NCBI RefSeq assembly: GCF_029853695.1
Contig: NZ_CP122537.1
Location: 434,001-498,000, forward strand
Direction: 5' to 3'
DNA from: Jannaschia sp. GRR-S6-38
GTDB lineage: Bacteria; Pseudomonadota; Alphaproteobacteria; Rhodobacterales; Rhodobacteraceae
Length of the DNA: 64,000 bases
Below, one piece after another: positions 8,573 to 16,251 of this stretch. A program made the position numbers and the translations under genes. Position 1 is the stretch's first letter; every line of letters starts with the position of its first letter. Below the pieces are notes generated by a model. The model ran no database searches. It had not been told where the DNA came from and saw only the letters and a list, made by a program, of their open reading frames with translations.

Positions 8573-9762
8573 GCCGCGTCCAGCGCCGCGCTCAGGTCGG
8601 CCAGCAGGTCGTCGCCATCTTCCAGCCCGACCGACAGGCGCACCAGTCCCGGCGTGATGCCCAGCATCGCCTTCTGGGCGTCGGGCAGGCGCTGATGCGT
8701 CGTCGTCGCGGGATGGGTGGCGATTGATTTCGCGTCGCCCAGGTTGTTCGAAATCAGGACGATCTCGAGCGCGTTCAGGAAGCGGAAGGCCGCCTCCTTC
8801 CCGCCGGCCAGGTCCAGCGCCAGGACGGTGCCGCCGCCGGTCATCTGCGCGCGCGCCAGATCCGCCTGCGGATGGCTGTCGAGATGCGGGTGGATCACGC
8901 GGGCGAGCTTCGGATGCCCCTCCAGCGCGCGGGCCAGGCGCAGGCAGGTCTCGGCCTGCGCGCGCACCCGCAGGTCCATCGTCTCCAGCCCCTTCAGCAT
9001 GACCCAGGCGTTGAAGGGCGACATCGCGCCGCCGGTGTGCTTCAGATAGGGCTCGGCCACCTTGCGCACGAATTCGGTCGTGCCGCAGACCACGCCGCCC
9101 AGGCAGCGCCCCTGCCCGTCCACGTGCTTGGTCGTCGAATAGACGACGACATCGGCGCCCTGTTCGACCGCCCGGCTGAAGGCGGGCGTGGCGAAGACGT
9201 TGTCGACGATCACCGTCGCGCCCACCGCGTGGGCCAGCTTCGCCACGCCGGCGATATCGACCAGCTCCAGCGCCGGGTTCGAGACGCTTTCGAAGAAGGC
9301 CGCCTTGGTGTCGGGCCGGATCGCGTCCCGCCAGGCGCCCAGATCGGTGCCGTCGATCAGCGTGACCTCGACGCCGAAGCGCGGCAGGACATCCTCGAGG
9401 ATGTAGAGGCAGGAACCGAAAAGCGCCCGGCCCGCGACGACATGGTCGCCCGCTCGCAGCATCCCCATCAGCGCGCCGTTGACCGCCGCCATGCCCGAGG
9501 CGGTGGCGAAGGCGTCCTCGGTGCCCTCGATGGCGGCGATCCGGTCCTCGAACATCGCCACGGTCGGGTTGCCGTAGCGGGCGTAGATGAACTCCTCCCG
9601 GCCCGCGCCCAGAAAGCGCGCCTCGGCGGCCTCGGCGCTCTCGTAGACGAAGCCCTGCGTCAGGAAGAGCGCCTCGCTCACCTCGCCATACTGGCTGCGG
9701 CGCGTGCCGGCATGCACGGCCTCGGTGCGCGGGTGACGGGGACGGGTCGCGTGATCTTTCAT
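8569..9762 (-). CDS. metZ: O-succinylhomoserine (or O-acetylhomoserine) sulfhydrylase
   Basis: 397 residues, PLP-dependent Cys/Met-metabolism family. Makes homocysteine directly from an O-acylhomoserine and sulfide. Motifs: TEAVHAGTRRSQYGE at the N-terminus, RYGNPTVAMFEDRIAA, ATASGMAAVNGAL, ESVSNPALELVDI, and the PLP lysine in VVYSTTKHVDGQGRCLGG. The MetZ subfamily call comes from the N-terminal start and the GQGRCLGG segment; MetY is longer. The start at 9762 has AAGGAGG eight bases upstream. The longer open frame to 9855 reads through the riboswitch and is spurious. A SAM-II element lies in the leader. Confidence 0.93.
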   Translation of the reverse strand: MKDHATRPRHPRTEAVHAGTRRSQYGEVSEALFLTQGFVYESAEAAEARFLGAGREEFIYARYGNPTVAMFEDRIAAIEGTEDAFATASGMAAVNGALMGMLRAGDHVVAGRALFGSCLYILEDVLPRFGVEVTLIDGTDLGAWRDAIRPDTKAAFFESVSNPALELVDIAGVAKLAHAVGATVIVDNVFATPAFSRAVEQGADVVVYSTTKHVDGQGRCLGGVVCGTTEFVRKVAEPYLKHTGGAMSPFNAWVMLKGLETMDLRVRAQAETCLRLARALEGHPKLARVIHPHLDSHPQADLARAQMTGGGTVLALDLAGGKEAAFRFLNALEIVLISNNLGDAKSIATHPATTTHQRLPDAQKAMLGITPGLVRLSVGLEDGDDLLADLSAALDAA

Positions 9763-9822
9763 CGTCGGGCCTCCTTCAGGCCGGAATTCGATCGCACCGA
9801 TAGGGGGAGGGCCTGGGCCGAA

Positions 9823-9876
9823 CCTCTTTAGCGGTTTGTTTAACGAGGGCCGCAAGCCGGTACCAAATCCCCTCGC
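9823..9876 (-). promoter_or_regulatory. SAM-II riboswitch in the metZ leader
   Basis: Read on the minus strand, the leader contains P1 arm CGAGGG (9875-9870) pairing with CCCTCG, enclosing GATTTGG, TACCGGCTTGCGG, and followed by the A-rich joining segment TTAAACAAACCGCTAAAG. This is the conserved primary sequence and order of the SAM-II (metA-type) H-pseudoknot: AUUUG, CCGGCUUGC, the P1 closure, then UUAAACAA and GCUAAA. It ends 60 bases before the metZ ATG. SAM-II typically lowers translation of methionine genes when S-adenosylmethionine is abundant, and is characteristic of alphaproteobacteria. Confidence 0.9.
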
Positions 9877-9974
9877 CGCAGGCGTTACGCGGGGCGACCG
9901 CCAAGATCAAGGGCGCTTGCATTCCGCCGCATCCGGATCATTGTGACTTGCGCCCCCGCGCCGGAGCCCGCGCC

Positions 9975-10682
9975 ATGTCCCAGCCCATCGACCTGTATTT
10001 CTGGCCCACGCCCAACGGCTGGAAGGTCTCGATAGCGCTCGAGGAGATGGGCCTGCCCTACACGCTGAACCTCGTCGACATCGGCAAGGGCGCGCAGTTC
10101 GACCCGGATTTCCTGCGCATCTCGCCCAACAACCGGATGCCGGCCATCGTCGACCCCGAGGGGCCCGACGGCGCGCCGATCGCGATCTTCGAAAGCGGCG
10201 CGATCCTGCAATACCTCGCCCGCAAGACCGGCCAATTCGGCGGCCGGACCGAGCGCGAGCGCATCGCCGTGGACCAGTGGCTGATGTGGCAGATGGGCGG
10301 GCTCGGCCCGATGGCGGGCCAGGCGCATCACTTCCTGAAATACGCCCCCGCGATGGATCCGCCGCAGGACCTGCCCTACGCGAAGGACCGCTACCGGGGC
10401 GAGACCTCGCGTCTCTACCGTGTGCTCGACACGCAGCTCGGGCAGAACCGCCATGTCGCCGGCGATTTCTACTCCATCGCCGACATGGCGATCTGGGGCT
10501 GGGCCTCGCTCTGGGAGGGGCAGCAACAGGTGTTGGACGACAAGCCGAACATGGCGCGGTGGCTCGACGAGGTCGGCCGGCGCCCGGGCGTGATCGCGGG
10601 CCGCGCGCTGGCCGCCGAAAAGCGCGCCGACTTCCGCAAGGAGGCCGCGTCGCAGGACCTCCTGTTCCGCCAGAAGGGCTGA
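9975..10682 (+). CDS. Glutathione S-transferase, Ure2p/YfcG-like
   Basis: 235 residues. Thioredoxin-like N-terminal domain (IDLYFWPTPNGWKVSIALEE, then RISPNNRMPAIVDPE and FESGAILQYLA) followed by the all-helical C-terminal domain (IADMAIWGWASLW). The TPNGWKVS motif is typical of the Ure2/YfcG/YghU branch, which has glutathione-dependent disulfide reductase or peroxidase activity more often than classic conjugation. The ATG at 9975 matches the family N-terminus; the frame is open upstream to 9948 without coding character. Divergent from metZ, with which it shares the 212-bp intergenic region. Confidence 0.92.
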   Translation: MSQPIDLYFWPTPNGWKVSIALEEMGLPYTLNLVDIGKGAQFDPDFLRISPNNRMPAIVDPEGPDGAPIAIFESGAILQYLARKTGQFGGRTERERIAVDQWLMWQMGGLGPMAGQAHHFLKYAPAMDPPQDLPYAKDRYRGETSRLYRVLDTQLGQNRHVAGDFYSIADMAIWGWASLWEGQQQVLDDKPNMARWLDEVGRRPGVIAGRALAAEKRADFRKEAASQDLLFRQKG

Positions 10683-10688
10683 GATCCC

Positions 10689-10718
10689 GCGCCCGCGGCA
10701 TCGCTTTGCCGCAGGCGC
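10689..10718 (+). terminator. Hairpin after the GST gene
   Basis: Twelve-base arms GCGCCCGCGGCA and TGCCGCAGGCGC (10689-10700, 10707-10718) pair with a single mismatch around a 6-nt loop, six bases after the GST stop. No U-run follows, so it is a probable but imperfect terminator separating GST from the next cluster. Confidence 0.45.
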
Positions 10719-10791
10719 GCACGCGCACTGGCGTCTTGCCGCGCGCCTCGTCTAAGGTGCCCGCGAAACGACCCCGGGAGGGGACTCGCCG

Positions 10792-10887
10792 ATGAAATCC
10801 CTTGGCGCGCAGAGGATCGCCTTCGCCGCGCTGGCCGTGCTGATCGCGCTGGCCGGGGCTGGCGTGCTGGATACCGGGGGGCTGTGA
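10792..10887 (+). CDS. Predicted 31-residue single-pass membrane peptide
   Basis: A small open frame begins MKSLGAQRIAFAALAVLIAL and continues to a stop at 10885-10887. It has a basic N-terminus and one strongly hydrophobic span (about residues 9-25). A good ribosome-binding site, GGGAGGGGAC, lies 7-8 bases upstream, and the stop is only four bases before the XpaC-like start. Position and signal suggest it is the true first gene of the cluster and not noise. No family is recognised; it could also be a leader or a secretion signal fragment. Confidence 0.5.
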   Translation: MKSLGAQRIAFAALAVLIALAGAGVLDTGGL

Positions 10888-10891
10888 CGCC

Positions 10892-11782
10892 ATGGCCCGC
10901 CGGTTCGGAGGCGAATTCAGCCCGCAGGGCAAGCCGAAGGGCGATCCGCGCCCGGTCCCCGCGCCCGCGCTGAAGCCGCCGCTGCGCGGCCGGGCCCGCG
11001 TCGCGATCCTGATGGTGCTGTCGGCGATTCCGGTGGTGACGGCCTTCGCGCAGGGCGGCCCGCTGGGCCTGGCCGGCAACCTGGCGGCCGGGGCCGCGAT
11101 CTTCGCCGGCGCGGTCGCCACCCGCGAGGGCCTGAAGGCCGAGGCCGCCTGGGCCGCGCGCCGCATCGCCCGCCGGCCCGCCCTGCCCCGCAAGCTGATC
11201 GGCGCGGTGCTGGTGGGCGTGGGCGTGATGCTGGCCGCCGCGACGGGGCTGTCGGGGCTGATCCCCGGCGCGCTCTACGGCGCGATCGCAGCGGCGCTGC
11301 ACCTCGCGAGCTTCGGAATGGACCCGATGTCCGACAAGGGGATGGAGGGGATCGACGCCTTCCAGACAGAACGCGTGGCCCGCACGATCGAGGAGGCCGA
11401 GCGCCACGTCTCGGCGATGGAGGATGCGGTGCTGCGCGCGCGCGACCGCGCGGCCGAGGCCCGCGTGTCGCAGGTCGCCGCCACCGCGCGCGCGATGTTC
11501 CGCACCGTCGAGGACGATCCGCGCGACCTGACCGCGGCGCGGAAATTCCTCGGCGTCTACCTGATGGCCGCGCGCGACGCGACGGCCAAGTTCGCCGATC
11601 TCTACGCCCAGACGCGCGACGCAGAGGCGAAGGCCGAGTATTTGGCGCTTCTCGACGACCTCGAGCGCGGGATGGAAGCGAAGCGCGAAACCCTGCTGAT
11701 TACCGACCGCACCGATCTCGATGTCGAGATCGAGGTCCTCCGGGACCGCCTGAAACGCGACGGCCTGCCCGTCCGGGATTGA
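10892..11782 (+). CDS. XpaC-like membrane protein (5-bromo-4-chloroindolyl phosphate hydrolysis family)
   Basis: 296 residues. Two hydrophobic hairpins (about residues 37-75 and 98-130) are followed by a long charged helical region (EEAERHVSAMEDAVLRARDR onward) with a C-terminal EVLRDRLKRDGL. This layout and its position directly ahead of a TelA homologue match the XpaC family. The family name is historical; enzymatic activity is not established and a role in membrane stress or toxic-anion resistance with TelA is the better guess. Start ATG at 10892, tightly spaced from the small upstream peptide. Confidence 0.75.
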   Translation: MARRFGGEFSPQGKPKGDPRPVPAPALKPPLRGRARVAILMVLSAIPVVTAFAQGGPLGLAGNLAAGAAIFAGAVATREGLKAEAAWAARRIARRPALPRKLIGAVLVGVGVMLAAATGLSGLIPGALYGAIAAALHLASFGMDPMSDKGMEGIDAFQTERVARTIEEAERHVSAMEDAVLRARDRAAEARVSQVAATARAMFRTVEDDPRDLTAARKFLGVYLMAARDATAKFADLYAQTRDAEAKAEYLALLDDLERGMEAKRETLLITDRTDLDVEIEVLRDRLKRDGLPVRD

Positions 11783-11793
11783 AAGGAACGAGT

Positions 11794-12987
11794 ATGGACA
11801 CCGCCACCCGCCAGAAAGCCGCCGAGGAAACCGCCGAGATCGCCGAGGTCAGCGCTCTGACCCTGCCCGAACCGGGCGGCGAGATCGTCCCGCTGGAGCG
11901 CGCGCCCGCCCCCGTCGCCGCCGATATCCGCAGGCGCATGGACGAGCTCGACATGACCGACACGCAGTCGATCATCGCCTTCGGCTCCGCCGCGCAGGCC
12001 GAGCTGCAGCAGATCAGCCAGGCGATGCTGGCGGATGTGAAGAACAAGGATGTGGGTCCCGCGGGGGATTCCCTGCGCTCCATCGTCTCGACGATCCGCG
12101 GCTTCTCGGTCTCCGAGCTGGACGTGCGCCGCAAGCGCTCGCTGTGGGAAAAGCTGCTGGGCCGCGCGGCGCCCTTCTCGAAATTCGTCTCGCGCTTCGA
12201 GGACGTCCAGGGCCAGATCGACCGCGTGACGGGCGACCTTCTGAAGCACGAGCATGTGCTCCTCAAGGACATCAAGTCGCTCGACAAGCTCTACGAGAAG
12301 ACGCTCGATTTCTACGAGGAGCTGGGCCTCTACATCGCCGCGGGCGAGGCCAAGCTGGCCGAGCTCGACCGCGACACGATCCCCGCGAAGGAGGCGGCGG
12401 TCGCGGCGCTGCCCGAGGACGACAAGATGATCGGCAGCCAGGAACTGCGCGACCTGCGCGCCGCGCGCGACGATCTGGAGCGCCGCGTCCACGACCTGAA
12501 GCTGACGCGGCAGGTCACGATGCAATCGCTGCCCTCGATCCGCCTGGTCCAGGAGAACGACAAGAGCCTCGTCACTAAGATCAACTCGACGCTGGTCAAC
12601 ACCGTCCCGCTTTGGGAAACCCAGCTTGCCCAGGCGGTTACGATCCAACGTTCACGTGAAGCGGCCGAGGCGGTGCGCGATGCCAACGACCTCACCAACG
12701 AGCTTCTGACCGCCAACGCCAAGAACCTGCGCGAGGCCAATGCCGTCGTGCGCACCGAGATGGAGCGCGGCGTCTTCGACATCGAGGCCGTCCGCCAGGC
12801 CAATGACGACCTCGTCGCCACGATCAACGAAAGCCTGCAAATCGCCGACGAGGGCAAGGCGCGCCGCGCCGAGGCCGAGAAGGAGCTCGAGAAGATGGAG
12901 CGGGAGCTGCGCGAGACGCTGGCCTCGGCCAAGGCGCGCGGCGACGGGACGGGCGACAATGCCGGCACGGCGGTGCCCGCGACGTGA
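11794..12987 (+). CDS. telA: TelA-family toxic anion resistance protein
   Basis: 397 residues, almost entirely alpha-helical with long coiled-coil-like stretches. Typical TelA features: SIIAFGSAAQAELQQISQAML near the N-terminus, GDSLRSIVSTIRGF, KRSLWEKLLGRA, and TMQSLPSIRLVQENDKSLV with VNTVPLWETQLAQAV. TelA proteins are linked to tellurite and cell-envelope stress resistance; the mechanism is unknown. The ATG at 11794 follows AAAGGAAC; the TTG at 11779 overlaps the upstream gene and is less likely. The stop overlaps the next gene's GTG start (GTGA). XpaC-TelA pairing is common in bacteria. Confidence 0.9.
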   Translation: MDTATRQKAAEETAEIAEVSALTLPEPGGEIVPLERAPAPVAADIRRRMDELDMTDTQSIIAFGSAAQAELQQISQAMLADVKNKDVGPAGDSLRSIVSTIRGFSVSELDVRRKRSLWEKLLGRAAPFSKFVSRFEDVQGQIDRVTGDLLKHEHVLLKDIKSLDKLYEKTLDFYEELGLYIAAGEAKLAELDRDTIPAKEAAVAALPEDDKMIGSQELRDLRAARDDLERRVHDLKLTRQVTMQSLPSIRLVQENDKSLVTKINSTLVNTVPLWETQLAQAVTIQRSREAAEAVRDANDLTNELLTANAKNLREANAVVRTEMERGVFDIEAVRQANDDLVATINESLQIADEGKARRAEAEKELEKMERELRETLASAKARGDGTGDNAGTAVPAT

Positions 12988-13934
12988 GGCCTTCGGGCCC
13001 GAGATGGCTGGCGGCGCTCTGCGCCGTGGCGCTGGCGGCCTGCCAGCCCGTGCAGGCCCCGGTCGATCCCTCGCCCGTGCCCGCGCAGCGCCCCGCGGTG
13101 CCCGTCCGGGAGGTGGGCCCCTCGGCCGAGAGCCGGGAGCTCGCGCGATACTACCGCCGGATCGAGCAGCGGCTTCTGTCGCAGGGTCTCTTGCGCCGCG
13201 ACGGCGGCGGGCCGGACACCGCCTTCGGCCCGCAGGACCTGGCGCGAAACTTCGAACGCATCGCGCTGTTCTCGGAATACGTGCAGGTCGGCGGGCGCTA
13301 CGTCGCGCAGCAGAGCCGGGCGCAACTGCGCCGCTGGGAGGGCCCGGTCCGCATCCAGATGCATTTCGGGGACTCGGTGGATGCGAATATGCGCCTGCAG
13401 GACCGGCTACGCGTCGAGGCCTTCGCCTCGCGCCTGCGCCGCCTGACCGCGCATCCGATCAGCGTCGTCTCCTCGGGCGGCAATTTCCACGTCTTCGTGG
13501 CCTCGGTGGACGAGCAGCGCGCCCTCGGCCCGGCCATCGCCCGGGTCGAGCCCGGCCTGAGCCGGTCCACCCTGCGCGAGATCTCCCAGCTCGGCCGCAA
13601 CACCTATTGCGCGGTCTACGCCTCCTCCACCGCCGCGCGGCCCAATTCCTACGTCTCTGCGGTGGCCCTGATCCGGTCGGAGCATCCCGACCTGATGCGC
13701 CAGAGCTGCTATCACGAGGAGATCGCGCAAGGCCTCGGTCTCGCCAATGACAGCCCCTCCGCGCGGCCGTCGATCTTCAACGACGACGAGGAATTCGCGC
13801 TCCTGACGACGCAGGACGAGTTCCTGCTCCGCATTCTCTACGACGACCGCCTGCGCGTCGGCATGACCGCCGAGCAGGCCCGTCCCATCGTCCGCCGCCT
13901 CGCTGCCGAGCTGCTCGGCACCGGCCCCGCCTGA
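12984..13934 (+). CDS. DUF2927-family lipoprotein
   Basis: 316 residues starting at GTG, overlapping the telA stop. The N-terminus carries a lipoprotein signal with lipobox ALAAC (Cys20), so it should be a membrane-anchored periplasmic protein. A Pro-rich linker to about residue 45 precedes a DUF2927-like domain containing GPVRIQMHFG, SSGGNFHVFV and the Cys/His-containing segment MRQSCYHEEIAQGLGL with LLTTQDEFLLRILYD. The QSCYHEEI...L pattern recalls a degenerate zincin-type site, but this is only a resemblance. Function unknown; translational coupling to telA points to the same process. Confidence 0.75.
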   Translation: MRPSGPRWLAALCAVALAACQPVQAPVDPSPVPAQRPAVPVREVGPSAESRELARYYRRIEQRLLSQGLLRRDGGGPDTAFGPQDLARNFERIALFSEYVQVGGRYVAQQSRAQLRRWEGPVRIQMHFGDSVDANMRLQDRLRVEAFASRLRRLTAHPISVVSSGGNFHVFVASVDEQRALGPAIARVEPGLSRSTLREISQLGRNTYCAVYASSTAARPNSYVSAVALIRSEHPDLMRQSCYHEEIAQGLGLANDSPSARPSIFNDDEEFALLTTQDEFLLRILYDDRLRVGMTAEQARPIVRRLAAELLGTGPA

Positions 13935-13937
13935 CCG

Positions 13938-14567
13938 ATGGGACAGCTCTTATCGCCGGATACTTTCGAGTTCTTCGCTCGGTATCTATTGGCCGGCTAT
14001 GTCGTCATCATCGTCCGGTCGCGCTTCGTTGCGGGCCTTCGGCCCAAACCTGCAGAACTTGTTGTCGAGGCAATCATTTTTAGCCTCATCATTCAGGTTC
14101 TCGTCGAAGCAGGAGCATGGCTAGTATCACTTGTCGGTTTCGTCCCCGCAAAATTTCCAGCCCGTGTCGATCTTCTTCTTAACGTTCTCGTCTGGCCGGC
14201 GTTGCTTGGCGCCTTGCTCGGCTGGAACCTCTCGAACGGCTGGAATAGGGCGATCCTGCGCCGTCTTTCGCTACCTGTCACACATCCCGTTCAGAGAGGG
14301 CATGATTTCGCGTTCGGGCAGGATCGCGACCCATGTTTCGTAATAGTTACCTACGAAGACGGGACCATCGTCAGGGGATGGTTCGGCGAATGCTCTTTGG
14401 CTTCGACGGATCCTGACCGTAGTGATCTGTTCTTGGAGCGCGTATATTCGGTCGATCAGGATGATCAGATGATAGAGCAATCCCCCGGCCGTTCTGCGCT
14501 GATAAGTCTGTCGCGAGTTCGTTCGATCGAGTTTCTCGATCCTGAAGGAGATGAGAATGGCACGTGA
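13938..14567 (+). CDS. DUF6338-family membrane protein
   Basis: 209 residues. Three hydrophobic segments in the first ~100 residues (FARYLLAGYVVIIV, AIIFSLIIQVLVEAGAWL, LNVLVWPALLGALLGW) and a cytosolic C-terminal beta-rich part with CFVIVTYEDGTIVRGWFGE, DLFLERVYSVD, and a final VRSIEFLDPEG, which match DUF6338. Codon use and base composition are visibly more A/T-rich than in all neighbours, suggesting recent acquisition. Starts three bases after the lipoprotein stop and overlaps the next small gene. Function unknown; family members turn up sporadically among accessory genes. Confidence 0.72.
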   Translation: MGQLLSPDTFEFFARYLLAGYVVIIVRSRFVAGLRPKPAELVVEAIIFSLIIQVLVEAGAWLVSLVGFVPAKFPARVDLLLNVLVWPALLGALLGWNLSNGWNRAILRRLSLPVTHPVQRGHDFAFGQDRDPCFVIVTYEDGTIVRGWFGECSLASTDPDRSDLFLERVYSVDQDDQMIEQSPGRSALISLSRVRSIEFLDPEGDENGT

Positions 14568-14727
14568 TGATCGACGCCTTCTGGTAGAAGGCTATTCGGC
14601 AAAACCCGTCCGGCAAGATACTGCCAAGCGCGGTCTTCAGGCAGGCGGGACTTCATCGAAGCCAAGCGGACCGCCGTCGAAGCTTCCGCGGGCAACCTCC
14701 TCCATTCAAAAGCCGAAGAAAGGTTAA
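14557..14727 (+). CDS. Small basic protein paired with the DUF6338 gene
   Basis: 56 residues, N-terminus MARDDRRLLVEGYSAKPV, then Gly/Ser/Pro/Lys-rich to the end (GPPSKLPR ... IQKPKKG). It begins inside the last codons of the DUF6338 gene with AAGGAG seven bases upstream and ends five bases before the SPFH gene start. The same A/T-rich composition as DUF6338 suggests that the two arrived together. The basic, disordered character suggests a protein- or membrane-surface-binding peptide. No family assignment can be made from the sequence alone. Confidence 0.55.
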   Translation: MARDDRRLLVEGYSAKPVRQDTAKRGLQAGGTSSKPSGPPSKLPRATSSIQKPKKG

Positions 14728-14732
14728 ACTCC

Positions 14733-15842
14733 ATGCCCATCTTCGACTTCCTGTCCGGCCAGTTCATCGACGTCATCGAGTGGACCGACGACACCCGCGA
14801 CACGCTGGTCTACCGGTTCGAGCGGCACGGCCACGAGATCAAGTACGGCGCCAAGCTGACGGTGCGCGAGGGGCAGGCCGCGGTCTTCATCCACGAGGGC
14901 CAGCTGGCCGATGTCTTCATGCCCGGTCTCTACATGCTCGAGACCAACAACATGCCCGTCATGACGACGCTGCAGCACTGGGACCACGGGTTCAAATCGC
15001 CGTTCAAGTCCGAGATCTACTTCGTCTCGACCACGCGCATGACCGACCTGAAATGGGGCACCAAGAACCCGATCACCCTGCGCGACCCGGAATTCGGCCC
15101 CGTCCGCCTGCGCGCCTTCGGGACCTACGCGATCAAGGTGGCCGATCCCGCCCGCTTCATGACCGAGATCGTCGGCACCGATGGCGAGTTCACCCGCGAC
15201 GAGATCCAGTTCCAGATCCGCAACATGATCGTGCAATCCGCATCCCGCGCGCTGGCGGCCAGCCGGATCCCCGTGCTCGACATGGCCGCCAATACCGACG
15301 AGCTGGGCCGCATCGTGGCCGAGCAGATCTCGGCCACGACCAAGGAATACGGCCTCGTGGTGCCCGAGCTCTATGTCGAGAATATCTCGCTGCCGCCCGC
15401 GGTCGAGGCGGCGCTCGATAAGCGCACCTCGATGGGCGTGATCGGCGATCTCGCCAAGTACCAGCAATTCGCTACCGCCGAGGCGATGCAGGACGCCGCG
15501 GGGACGCCGAATTCCGGAATGGGCATGGGCCTCGGCGCCGGCATGGGCATGGCGATGGGCAACATGATGGCGCAAGCCGGTCCCTGGGGCCAGGCCCCCG
15601 TCCAGGCGGCCCCGCCGCCGCCGCCCCCGCCGGTCGAGCATGTCTGGCACATCGCCGAGAACGGCCAGACCAAGGGCCCATTCTCGAAGGCGCGGCTGGG
15701 CCGGATGGTGAGCGAGGGCGAGGTCACGCGCGAGACGCTGGTCTGGACGCAGGGCCAGGACGGCTGGAAGACCGCCGATGACGTGGACGAGCTGGCCCAG
15801 CTCTTCACGGTGATGCCCCCGCCGCCGCCGCCCGCGGGATGA
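14733..15842 (+). CDS. SPFH/Band-7 protein (YdjI/virion-core-like) with C-terminal GYF_2 domain
   Basis: 369 residues. The N-terminal ~240 residues are an SPFH-like domain of the YdjI branch (IFDFLSGQFIDVIEWTDD, VREGQAAVFIHEGQLADVF, FGTYAIKVADPARFM). A Gly/Met-rich linker (MGMGLGAGMGMAMGNMM) and a Pro stretch lead to a GYF_2-type domain at about residues 300-360 (WHIAENGQTKGPFSKARLGRM ... TLVWTQGQDGWKTADDV). It ends in a proline run. YdjI-type proteins recruit partners to stressed membranes in Bacillus. GYF domains bind proline-rich ligands, so self-association through the poly-Pro tails is conceivable. Role here is inferred from context. Confidence 0.85.
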   Translation: MPIFDFLSGQFIDVIEWTDDTRDTLVYRFERHGHEIKYGAKLTVREGQAAVFIHEGQLADVFMPGLYMLETNNMPVMTTLQHWDHGFKSPFKSEIYFVSTTRMTDLKWGTKNPITLRDPEFGPVRLRAFGTYAIKVADPARFMTEIVGTDGEFTRDEIQFQIRNMIVQSASRALAASRIPVLDMAANTDELGRIVAEQISATTKEYGLVVPELYVENISLPPAVEAALDKRTSMGVIGDLAKYQQFATAEAMQDAAGTPNSGMGMGLGAGMGMAMGNMMAQAGPWGQAPVQAAPPPPPPPVEHVWHIAENGQTKGPFSKARLGRMVSEGEVTRETLVWTQGQDGWKTADDVDELAQLFTVMPPPPPPAG

Positions 15843-15843
15843 C

Positions 15844-16248
15844 ATGACCGGCCGGCGCGCGATAGACGGTCTGGCGATGGCGCTGCACTGGGCGGCGCTG
15901 CCGTCGCTCGTGGCCGCGTTGGCCCGTCCCGGCCCGGCCACGGGTTTGCTGATGGTTGCGCTCGCCACAGCCTGGATCGCGCTGACGGCGGTCCGCGGCC
16001 TTCGCCGGCCCGGCCCGAAGCTCGCGCCTCGGCTGCGCGCGCTGGTGCGCCCGGCGCATGGGTTGATGCTCGCCACCTTCGCCGCCGCGGCCGTCTGGAC
16101 GCTGATTGACCCGCCGGCTGCGCGCCCGCTTCTCCTCGCACTGCTCGGCGCGGCGGCGCTGCACGGCGTCTTCAACCTCTGGCGCGCCTCGGTCCTGGGC
16201 GACGGCGCCTTCCGCGCCATGCTGCCCCGCGCGATCACGGGAGCCTGA
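15844..16248 (+). CDS. Small b561-like membrane protein
   Basis: 134 residues with four hydrophobic segments. Histidines in ALHWAALPS, RPAHGLML and LHGVFNLWR sit where the neighbouring b561-type protein has haem-ligand candidates, so this looks like a shortened paralogue (DGLAMALHW, ALLGAAALHGVFNLWRASV ... DGAFRAMLPR matching DNALRIMAPR downstream). It starts one base after the SPFH stop and ends three bases before the next ATG. Whether it binds haem is uncertain; it may form a heterodimer with the next protein. Confidence 0.6.
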   Translation: MTGRRAIDGLAMALHWAALPSLVAALARPGPATGLLMVALATAWIALTAVRGLRRPGPKLAPRLRALVRPAHGLMLATFAAAAVWTLIDPPAARPLLLALLGAAALHGVFNLWRASVLGDGAFRAMLPRAITGA

Positions 16249-16251
16249 GCC

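Noticed and set aside
12984..13934. The DUF2927 lipoprotein as an active zinc metalloprotease
   Set aside because: A CYHEEI segment recalls HExxH but the canonical HExxH motif and a third ligand pattern are not present.
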